Shown piece after piece: positions 1-4,999 of a stretch of 5,491 nt of DNA. The stretch is from Nitrospinota bacterium (GTDB taxonomy: Bacteria > UBA8248): assembly GCA_003506735.1 (NCBI GenBank), contig DNYS01000053.1:1743-7233 (forward strand). The letters run 5' to 3'. Under the pieces are notes generated by a model, which was not told where the DNA came from, did no database searches, and saw only the letters and a list, made by a program, of their open reading frames with translations. Both the position numbers and the translations under genes were made by a program. The stretch's first letter is position 1; every line of letters starts with the position of its first letter.

Positions 1-1134
1 ACCATCCACTCGGTCCCCGACAGGAAGTTGGCGCGTGAAATTCTGCTCACCCACCCGATCGATGTCGTCCTATACGATTGGAGCACCCCCGGGGTGAACG
101 GGGTCGATTTCCTCCGCAGCATCCGCTCGCTTTCCGTCACCAAGTATCTTCCGTTCGTTTTCATGAGCGGCTACGGCCAGCTCGATGACGAGGACTACGC
201 CGTCGGCAAGGATCTCGATGTAGACGGGTACGTCTACAAGCCGATCACACACGAAGATCTCGAGGATAAATTTGGCTCGGTCATGGATCAACACGACGCC
301 ATGACGGAAAATTTCGTTCATCTCTCCCGGGCCGCCGCCTTCGTCGATGTCGAGGAGTTTCAGGAAGCCCGCAAGGAACTCAAGTCCGCCCGCGAGAAGG
401 GGGACCGCTCTCCCCGCGTGTGGAGCGAGACCGGCCTCGTCTATGAGGACATGAAGCGCGACCGGGAGGCGAAGCTCTGCTACGAGAAATCGATTCAGCC
501 CGACAAGAATTATGCCCGGCCCTACGGGGGGATCGGAAATATCCTCTCCAAGGAAGGAAACTCCGACCTGGCGCGGAAATACTACCAAAAGGCCGCCATC
601 GTGAGCCCCCGGACCAGCGAGCGCCAGTACGCCCTCGCCGAATCGCTCCTCAAACAGGGTGACAAGGACGGTGCACGAGTCGCCGTCCAGCGCGCCGTGC
701 GGGGGGTACGGCGGGGGGATTCGTTGGTCTCGTCCCAGTCCGAGGAAAGCGCCGCCGCCGCGGAATTTTTTCTATCCATCGGCCAGGCCGATATGGCCGA
801 GGAGGAGTTCGGCTTCGCCCTTGCGGGCGACCCCAGGAACGTGCACTACTTCAACCGGCTGGGCATGGCCTTCCGGCGGCAGAAGAAATTTTCGGAAGCC
901 GTCATCAACTACAAAAAAGCCCTTCAGGTGGACCCGAACAATATCGTCATCCATTTTAACATGGCCCTGGCCCTGCCCGCCATGAAGGACTACACCACCG
1001 CCTGCACCACCCTCCGAAAGGCACTGGTGATCGACATGAATTTCAAGGACGCCGAGATTCTCCTGAAAAAAATTCAGCGCGAGATGCAAAAAAACAAGAG
1101 CAACGGGAACGGCCGCGTCAACGGCAAGCATTAG
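1..1134 (+). CDS. Response-regulator receiver domain fused to TPR repeats (5' partial)
   Basis: Two-component-type signalling protein in which a CheY-like receiver is joined to a TPR scaffold instead of a DNA-binding domain, so its output is probably protein-protein contact in the cytoplasm. The frame is open from base 1, so the TTG at 28 is unlikely to be the true start; beta-1 and the acidic pair lie before the window. Visible receiver marks are the phospho-acceptor Asp in YDWSTPGVNG (codon 76-78), the conserved Ser in FVFMSGYG, and the Lys-Pro switch pair in VYKPI (Lys at 238-240). From about base 320 to 1060 there are six or seven TPR-like helical pairs, the clearest being the one ending in YKKALQVDPNN. 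The C-terminus is a short basic Asn/Gly-rich tail ending at TAG 1132-1134. The partner kinase and target are not visible. The domain calls are secure; the biological role is unknown. Confidence 0.9.
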   Translation, partial: TIHSVPDRKLAREILLTHPIDVVLYDWSTPGVNGVDFLRSIRSLSVTKYLPFVFMSGYGQLDDEDYAVGKDLDVDGYVYKPITHEDLEDKFGSVMDQHDAMTENFVHLSRAAAFVDVEEFQEARKELKSAREKGDRSPRVWSETGLVYEDMKRDREAKLCYEKSIQPDKNYARPYGGIGNILSKEGNSDLARKYYQKAAIVSPRTSERQYALAESLLKQGDKDGARVAVQRAVRGVRRGDSLVSSQSEESAAAAEFFLSIGQADMAEEEFGFALAGDPRNVHYFNRLGMAFRRQKKFSEAVINYKKALQVDPNNIVIHFNMALALPAMKDYTTACTTLRKALVIDMNFKDAEILLKKIQREMQKNKSNGNGRVNGKH

Positions 1135-1173
1135 CCGCCCGGAAAACCAAAAACCCTCTCCCGATCGCGAATT

Positions 1174-1335
1174 TCACATCTTTCTGGATTCCGGATTTTC
1201 TTCCGCGGGAGTTTGGCCCGGACCGGGAGAATTCCTTTCGTAAAGTTCATCGTCTAACTGGCGAGGGACGCGCCCCTCCTTTTTGGCGATCGTATTTTCG
1301 TGGGCCTGTTCCGCCACTACCCGGTTTTTCTCCAT
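1174..1335 (-). CDS. Small hypothetical ORF, 53 aa, overlapping the stop of the gp27-like gene
   Basis: This candidate small gene begins with ATG at 1335-1333. That ATG shares one base with the TGA stop (1337-1335) of the gp27-like gene, giving TGATG, an arrangement typical of translational coupling. It encodes 53 residues and ends at TGA 1176-1174. The product is very hydrophilic: an N-terminal charged, helix-prone stretch (MEKNRVVAEQAHENT) is followed by an acidic, Pro-rich tail. There is no membrane segment, no cysteine and no recognised domain. No good Shine-Dalgarno sequence precedes the ATG, so translation would rely on coupling. Third-position GC is moderate, and lower in the second half. 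The overlap is the main evidence; the ORF could also be chance open frame in the convergent intergenic space. No function can be assigned. Confidence 0.4.
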   Translation of the reverse strand: MEKNRVVAEQAHENTIAKKEGRVPRQLDDELYERNSPGPGQTPAEENPESRKM

Positions 1336-1868
1336 CAGGTCCAGATGCCCCGCAACTCTTCGTCGAGTTGGGCGAGGATATCTTCCCTGGCGTAGGAGTA
1401 GCATTTCGATCCCATGTAAAGTGTCCGCTCGGCGACGGACCTTGAGCGCTCCAGCCGCGAAATGATCATCGAAAGGCGCTCCGCCGAAAGCTCGTGCATG
1501 GAACCGGCCGGGAGTCGCTCCACCGCCTCCAGCGCCCGAATGACGAGAAGCCGGCGCGCTAATGCGGCGGCGTCCAGGCCGATAGGGGACCCGGCCCGAT
1601 CGACGATCTTGTCCACGATCAATTCAAGCTCGAAAAGCTCTTCGGTATTCTGGCGGAACCGGCGGGCGTAGCGGCTCATCGAATCGAGACTGATATTTTC
1701 CCCCGTAATGGCCCTGAAAGTTCCGGAAGCCTCCCGGAGCGTGCCCCCGTCTTTCAGGCATTGCTTTACGGCCTCCTTGGCGGGCGAGCCATCGATCTTG
1801 CTCCTCTGGGGCTTTCGCGCCCGGCCCGACCTGGCCTTCCGCCGTTTCGCGTTTCTGGAATTTCGCAT
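1335..1868 (-). CDS. Phage Mu gp27-like protein (DUF3486 family), isolated copy
   Basis: The 177-residue product resembles the DUF3486 / Mu gp27 family, found beside the large terminase in Mu-like phages and often regarded as a small-terminase-type or DNA-binding component. Seen in the sequence: a very basic N-terminus (residues 1-24, mostly Arg, Lys, Ser), the family-typical RSKID (22-26), a helix-turn-helix-like stretch (about 43-71, ending SMSRYARRF), and then long helices rich in Leu, Glu and Arg. The ATG at 1868-1866 is preferred because GGAG lies 11 bases upstream. The in-frame TTG at 1928 has no ribosome site and would add residues unlike the family. No terminase, portal, capsid or integrase gene lies nearby, and both flanking genes are cellular and on the opposite strand. 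It is therefore a remnant, a domesticated phage gene or a host-lineage relative of gp27. Family recognition is from memory of its pattern. Confidence 0.75.
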   Translation of the reverse strand: MRNSRNAKRRKARSGRARKPQRSKIDGSPAKEAVKQCLKDGGTLREASGTFRAITGENISLDSMSRYARRFRQNTEELFELELIVDKIVDRAGSPIGLDAAALARRLLVIRALEAVERLPAGSMHELSAERLSMIISRLERSRSVAERTLYMGSKCYSYAREDILAQLDEELRGIWT

Positions 1869-1879
1869 CTCTTGGCTTT

Positions 1880-1883
1880 CTCC
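1880..1883 (-). promoter_or_regulatory. Ribosome binding site of the gp27-like gene (GGAG)
   Basis: On the minus strand GGAG is followed by 11 bases and the ATG at 1868-1866. The spacing is slightly long. It supports this ATG over the upstream TTG at 1928, which has only C-rich sequence before it. Confidence 0.5.
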
Positions 1884-1955
1884 GGTTGAAAGTACATCCC
1901 CGCGATTCGGGGGGAACCAGGCTAGCAAACGCGCGGGGGAGGGGAGCTACAGGAA

Positions 1956-1975
1956 ATGCGGGGAGATGCGGGGAG
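1956..1975. repeat. Perfect tandem repeat of a 10-bp unit
   Basis: The unit ATGCGGGGAG occurs at 1956-1965 and again at 1966-1975 with no gap. Ten bases is about one helical turn, so both copies face the same side of the DNA. The repeat lies just downstream of the weak minus-strand -10 candidate (1983-1978), a position suitable for an operator of the gp27-like gene. A chance duplication is also possible. Confidence 0.55.
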
Positions 1976-1977
1976 GA

Positions 1978-2008
1978 ATTATCGATTTGGAACACAATAC
2001 CGCATCAA
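1978..2008 (-). promoter_or_regulatory. Weak candidate promoter for the gp27-like gene
   Basis: Read on the minus strand, GATAAT (1983-1978) matches five of six -10 consensus bases. A TTGATG (2008-2003) stands 19 bases upstream as a poor -35 with long spacing. Transcription would start near 1971 and give a leader of about 100 bases that contains the tandem 10-bp repeat. Only the -10 match is convincing. Confidence 0.3.
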
Positions 2009-2106
2009 AAATTTCTGCAATCATCCAAGTTTACTTCTATCGGCCAGTTGCCCTTTTCAACCTTATTGCCGTGACCTCGACGCGTTTTTTGGATTTTTTC
2101 AGTAAT

Positions 2107-2134
2107 CGAAAGCGCTATATTTTTTTTCGCTTCG
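2107..2134. repeat. Imperfect inverted repeat around a T8 tract
   Basis: CGAAAGCG (2107-2114) and CGCTTCG (2128-2134) are inverted copies differing by one unpaired A. They flank a 13-base AT-rich spacer that includes eight Ts (2120-2127). The element lies directly upstream of the -35 at 2137. It could be a regulator site, and its AT core also resembles an UP element for RNA polymerase alpha contact. Confidence 0.4.
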
Positions 2135-2136
2135 TT

Positions 2137-2165
2137 TTGGCTCCCGCCCGGCATTTCCCTATAAT
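2137..2165 (+). promoter_or_regulatory. Sigma70-type promoter of the flavoprotein gene
   Basis: A perfect -10 hexamer TATAAT (2160-2165) is preceded, with an ideal 17-base spacer, by TTGGCT (2137-2142), which matches four of six -35 bases. The expected start is near 2171-2173, giving a leader of about 63 bases before the ATG at 2235. T-tracts at 2085-2090, 2094-2099 and 2120-2127 lie upstream and could bend the DNA or act as an UP element. It probably drives the flavoprotein and MBL-fold genes together. Confidence 0.65.
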
Positions 2166-2189
2166 GGGGGGAAAGCCCGAATCCATCGG

Positions 2190-2207
2190 CCGGGATGAAA
2201 ATCCCGG
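2190..2207 (+). promoter_or_regulatory. Leader hairpin with GAAA (GNRA-type) loop
   Basis: CCGGGAT (2190-2196) and ATCCCGG (2201-2207) form a perfect 7-bp stem closed by GAAA, a GNRA tetraloop. It lies within the predicted leader and ends 18 bases before the Shine-Dalgarno sequence. A weaker 4-bp hairpin (CCGA/TCGG, 2177-2189) precedes it. There is no U-run after it, so it is not an intrinsic terminator. It may stabilise the mRNA 5' end or affect translation. Confidence 0.5.
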
Positions 2208-2225
2208 TGCACCTTGAAATCCACC

Positions 2226-2230
2226 GGAGG
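2226..2230 (+). promoter_or_regulatory. Ribosome binding site fixing the flavoprotein start
   Basis: GGAGG ends four bases before ATG 2235 (the run is GGAGGAGCC then ATG). It decides the start in favour of 2235 over the in-frame TTG at 2214, which precedes this site and would put the site inside the coding region. Confidence 0.75.
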
Positions 2231-2234
2231 AGCC

Positions 2235-3209
2235 ATGATACGAACGCGTATATGTGACCTGTTGGAAATCGAGTATCCCATTCTCCTCGGGGGGATGGGT
2301 TCCGTGCTGGCGCCCGTTCTCGTCGCGGCGGTATCCGGGGCCGGGGGCCTGGGCGCGCTGGGCTGCTCAAACATGAACGCAGACCAGGTTCGGAAGGCGG
2401 CGGCCGATATCAGGGCGCTCACCGATAAGCCCTTCGGTCTGAATTTCCTCATTTTTATTCCGAACGAGGAAGGCCTAGCGGCGGCGCTCGATGCGCGGCC
2501 CGCCGTGATGGCCTTTGCCTGGCCCCGGCCCGAACAGGATTTAAAGCCCTTCTTCGATCGGGCCCACGAGGCGGGCTCGAAGGTGACGTTCATGACGGGC
2601 GAGGTGCCCGAAGCCAGGCGAGCCGCAGAGGCCGGAGCCGACGTCATCATCGCCCAGGGCACCGAGGGCGGCGGCCACGTGAACTGGATGGCGACGATGA
2701 CGCTGGTGCCCATGGTGGTGGATGCCGTTTCGCCGGTGCCGGTCCTGGCGGCGGGCGGAGTCGCCGACGGGCGCGGGCTCGCGGCGGCGCTCGCGCTCGG
2801 GGCCGATGGCGTCCTTCTCGGCACGCGCTTCCTGGCGAGCGAGGAATCGCCCCTTCATCCGAATTTCAAGCGGGCCATCCTCAAGAGCGACGGGCACGAC
2901 ACGATATTGACCGAGATTCCCGACATCGCCGCGGGAAGGGTCTGGCCCGGCGCGATGGCGCGGGCGCTGCGCAACCGCTTCGTCGAGCGGTGGGCGGGCC
3001 GGGAGTGGTACCTGCGCCAGAACCGGGCCGATGCCTATGCCCGAATTCTGGCCGCGCGCGAGGCGGGCGACGCCGAGGAGGCCTACCTGCTCATCGGCCA
3101 GGACGCGGGCCTGGTCGATGACATCCCCCCGGCAGGGGATATCGTCCGCCGCATCGCGGCCGAGGCCGAGGAGATTCTCTCGGGGCGCCTTCCGGGGCTG
3201 GTGGGGTAG
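2235..3209 (+). CDS. Nitronate monooxygenase-like (2-nitropropane dioxygenase family) flavoprotein
   Basis: Soluble FMN-dependent TIM-barrel protein of 324 residues, the usual length for this family, which oxidises alkyl nitronates and includes FabK-type enoyl-ACP reductases. Visible family marks are the N-terminal PILLGGMGS (15-23), GLNFLIFIP (68-76), the QGTEGGGH block (141-148) whose His corresponds to the proposed catalytic base of nitronate monooxygenases, the phosphate-binding VLAAGGVADG (170-179), and GADGVLLGTRFLASEES (189-205). The C-terminal part is a helical cap without recognised motifs. The start is ATG 2235, supported by GGAGG just upstream. A strong promoter and a hairpin-bearing leader precede the gene, and the MBL-fold gene follows almost directly, suggesting an operon. 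The family is certain. The substrate is not, since many members annotated as nitronate monooxygenases act on unknown compounds; FabK seems less likely without fatty-acid genes nearby. Confidence 0.9.
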   Translation: MIRTRICDLLEIEYPILLGGMGSVLAPVLVAAVSGAGGLGALGCSNMNADQVRKAAADIRALTDKPFGLNFLIFIPNEEGLAAALDARPAVMAFAWPRPEQDLKPFFDRAHEAGSKVTFMTGEVPEARRAAEAGADVIIAQGTEGGGHVNWMATMTLVPMVVDAVSPVPVLAAGGVADGRGLAAALALGADGVLLGTRFLASEESPLHPNFKRAILKSDGHDTILTEIPDIAAGRVWPGAMARALRNRFVERWAGREWYLRQNRADAYARILAAREAGDAEEAYLLIGQDAGLVDDIPPAGDIVRRIAAEAEEILSGRLPGLVG

Positions 3210-3219
3210 GGGGGAGATG
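3208..3219 (+). promoter_or_regulatory. Ribosome site and ATG apparently intended for the MBL-fold protein
   Basis: A purine-rich AGGGGGGAG overlaps the flavoprotein stop and runs straight into ATG 3217-3219, followed by codons for Lys-Pro-Arg. This looks like the start of an exported protein. The ATG is in a different frame from the MBL-fold ORF that follows, so a one-base shift between about 3220 and 3245 is needed to connect them. Confidence 0.45.
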
Positions 3220-3260
3220 AAGCCTCGTGCCGCCGCGCGTGGATCCTCCCGCTGGCACTG

Positions 3261-4040
3261 TTGTTTTTCGCCTCATGGCCGCCCCTGGCCGGGGCGAAGT
3301 GTTCGCCGGGGCTGGTCCGCTACTTCGAGCTGCGTGCGGCGGTTCCTGTCTCCTATCCGCTGCCGCGCCAGGGTACCTCGACCGTTTCCATCGAGTGGTT
3401 CGGCCACGCGTTTTTCCGCATCTTCTTGCCGGGCGGGACCCGGGTGGTGACGGACCCGTTCTCCTTTGACCGGGGATACGCCATCCCCCCGACGAATCCC
3501 CACGCCGTCACCATCGGCAAGGAGACCCCGAACCACCGGGGCGTCGAAATCCTGGGTGGCAAACCGCTGGTCATCCGGGGACTCAAGAATGGCGGGCTCG
3601 AATGGGCCAAGGTGAATCTCAAGGTGGGCGATATCCGCATCCAGAGCGTGCCCATCGTTCAGGGAAGCGGGGGAGACTTCGACTTCGGAATCGGCAAGGG
3701 CGCCTCGTTCCTCTTCGAGACGGCGGGCCTTTGCATCGCCCACCTGGGTGATCTGGCCGCGCCGATGAACCCCTCCCAGCTCCGGCGGCTGGGCAAGGTG
3801 CACGTCGCCATGGTCGTCCTCTCGAACCGGGTGTCCATGGGCCCCGCCGAGGCGGCGGATTTTATCGGCAGGCTTTCGCCGAACATCGCCATCCCGATGC
3901 ACTTCTACGACGATCCGCTCACCCTCGCCGTATTCCTGAAGCGCTTCCGGCGGATCCGCCGGCACGCGGCGCGTCGCCTCTACATCAGCCGAAAGACCCT
4001 TCCCGGGCCGACCGAGATCGTCGTAATGCGGCATGATTAA
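3261..4040 (+). CDS. Metallo-beta-lactamase-fold protein (UlaG-like), probably exported, with degenerate metal motif
   Basis: Resembles the Lactamase_B_3 / UlaG-like branch of metal-dependent hydrolases. Numbering from the TTG at 3261 gives 259 residues. Seen: the opening strand SIEWFGHAFFRI (43-54), TDPF (64-67), HLGD (161-164) and IPMHFYD (211-217), which match the family's later ligand regions. The usual HxHxDH is replaced by GKETPNH (86-92), keeping only the last His, so catalysis may be lost or altered. Upstream in the same frame from about 3237 the codons read RRAWILPLALLFFASWPPLAGA, a good signal peptide with an Ala-Gly-Ala cleavage site. That stretch has no ATG, GTG or TTG before TTG 3261. 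The well-placed ATG at 3217 is out of frame, suggesting a lost base or sequencing error, so the true N-terminus is uncertain. The gene follows the flavoprotein gene closely. Its substrate is unknown. Confidence 0.8.
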   Translation: MFFASWPPLAGAKCSPGLVRYFELRAAVPVSYPLPRQGTSTVSIEWFGHAFFRIFLPGGTRVVTDPFSFDRGYAIPPTNPHAVTIGKETPNHRGVEILGGKPLVIRGLKNGGLEWAKVNLKVGDIRIQSVPIVQGSGGDFDFGIGKGASFLFETAGLCIAHLGDLAAPMNPSQLRRLGKVHVAMVVLSNRVSMGPAEAADFIGRLSPNIAIPMHFYDDPLTLAVFLKRFRRIRRHAARRLYISRKTLPGPTEIVVMRHD

Positions 4041-4053
4041 AACCGCTTCATGC

Positions 4054-4061
4054 GTGTACAC
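4054..4061. repeat. 8-bp perfect palindrome between the MBL-fold and methyltransferase genes
   Basis: GTGTACAC at 4054-4061 is a perfect palindrome. A looser inverted repeat follows (GATTC 4063-4067, GAATC 4082-4086). Together they occupy the 85-base gap before the methyltransferase. No U-run follows, so this is not a clear terminator, and no convincing promoter was found in the gap. A regulator site is possible but unsupported. Confidence 0.25.
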
Positions 4062-4125
4062 TGATTCTACTTCGTATCTGTGAATCGGTAGGCCCATAAA
4101 TTTTCCCGACTCCAGGAGAGCCGCC

Positions 4126-4950
4126 ATGAGCGAAATTTCCGCGTTCGATCCGGATCGATACAAGGCGTTCGAGCGAGACGGGTGGCGCCGCTCGTCGGGC
4201 GAATATCATGACCTGTTCGGGAGCGGCACGGCGCAGGCGGCGGGGCCCCTTCTGGATGCCGTGAATGCGGGGGCAGGCACGCGCCTTCTCGATGTGGCCT
4301 GCGGCCCCGGAATCGTCTCGGGAGCGGCCGCGGCGCGCGGGTGCAGCGTCCTGGGCCTCGATTTCGCCACGGGCATGCTGGCCCAAGCCAGAGAGCGCTA
4401 CCCGGAGATCGAATTCCGCGAGGGCGACGCCGAGGACCTGCCGCTTAAGGATGCCAGCTTCGAGGCCGTTGTCTGCAATTTCGGGATGAACCACATCCCC
4501 CGCGCGGAGCGGGCGGTGGCCGGGGTCTTCCGCGTCCTCTCGCCGGGCGGGCGGTACGCCTTCACCACCTGGTCCCCGGGTTCCGCCCAATACCGCTTGG
4601 TGAATGAAGCCGTTCAGGCCCACGGCGATCCGGACGTGCCCCTCCCGGAGGGCCCGGACCGCACCCTCTTCAGCGACCCCGGGCTGTGCAAGGCCCTCTT
4701 GGCGGGCGCGGGGTTCGAGGATGCGGAGGTGGCCGAGATTCCCATTGTCCTCAAGTGCACGGGCCCGGAGCATCTCATCGACATCATCTATAAGTCCACG
4801 GTCAGGACCCGGGCCCTGCTCGAGGCCCAATCGCTCCCGGCGCGGGGGAAGATCAACCGGGCCATCGCCGAGGCCGCGCGGGGCTTCGAGAAAGACGGGA
4901 CACTCGAAATTCCCATGCCCGCGGTCATGGTATCGGCGCGGAAGCCCTAG
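4126..4950 (+). CDS. Class I SAM-dependent methyltransferase
   Basis: Soluble 274-residue Rossmann-fold methyltransferase of the Methyltransf_11/25 type (UbiE-like, small-molecule). Motifs seen in order: motif I LLDVACGPG (54-62), which binds S-adenosylmethionine; the acidic residue after strand 2 in VLGLDFATGML (75-85, Asp79), expected to hold the ribose; GDAEDLPLKDASFEAVV (100-116), typical of the adenine-binding and strand-4 region; and LSPGGRYAFTTW (138-149). The C-terminal 120 residues form a variable, helical, substrate-facing part without recognised features. The start is ATG 4126, with AGGAG seven bases upstream. It lies 85 bases after the MBL-fold gene and 49 bases before the MerB-like gene on the same strand. 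The methyl acceptor cannot be read from the sequence; a link to organometal chemistry with its neighbour is only a suggestion. Confidence 0.9.
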   Translation: MSEISAFDPDRYKAFERDGWRRSSGEYHDLFGSGTAQAAGPLLDAVNAGAGTRLLDVACGPGIVSGAAAARGCSVLGLDFATGMLAQARERYPEIEFREGDAEDLPLKDASFEAVVCNFGMNHIPRAERAVAGVFRVLSPGGRYAFTTWSPGSAQYRLVNEAVQAHGDPDVPLPEGPDRTLFSDPGLCKALLAGAGFEDAEVAEIPIVLKCTGPEHLIDIIYKSTVRTRALLEAQSLPARGKINRAIAEAARGFEKDGTLEIPMPAVMVSARKP

Positions 4951-4999
4951 GTTTTTTGGCCCAAATTTTGTCTGTTTTCATTCGAGGGGAGGTGTCGCC

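Noticed and set aside
28..30. TTG as the start of the receiver-TPR protein
   Set aside because: The frame is open to base 1 and the receiver would lack its first strand and acidic pair, so the gene must begin before the window.
1135..1230. Intrinsic terminator between the convergent receiver-TPR gene and the small ORF
   Set aside because: Only short palindromes are present (for example CCCGGACCGGG near 1217-1227), with no stem followed by a U-run on either strand.
1335..1337. Selenocysteine reading of the TGA ending the gp27-like gene
   Set aside because: The frame after this TGA closes within a few codons and no family similarity continues; the TGA is an ordinary stop overlapping the next ATG.
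1708..2217. Plus-strand open frame across the start of the gp27-like gene and the intergenic region
   Set aside because: It begins antisense to the gp27-like gene and runs through AT-rich promoter DNA, without a ribosome site or a coherent protein pattern.
3273..4163. Long minus-strand open frame of 296 codons opposite the MBL-fold gene
   Set aside because: It is antisense to a gene with clear family motifs, has no ribosome site or recognisable domain, and is the kind of open antisense frame that high-GC genes produce.
4048..4830. Minus-strand open frame of 260 codons opposite the methyltransferase
   Set aside because: Its composition is typical of antisense translation of GC-rich coding DNA, and the plus-strand methyltransferase motifs account for this region.
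4604..4999. Upstream in-frame extension of the MerB-like gene
   Set aside because: The extension overlaps the methyltransferase in another frame and reads as Arg/Ser/Pro-rich shadow sequence. ATG 5000 has its own strong ribosome site.
4951..4999. Terminator between the methyltransferase and the MerB-like gene
   Set aside because: The T6 run at 4952-4957 has no GC-rich stem before it, and TTTGGCCCAAA (4955-4965) is too small to terminate transcription.
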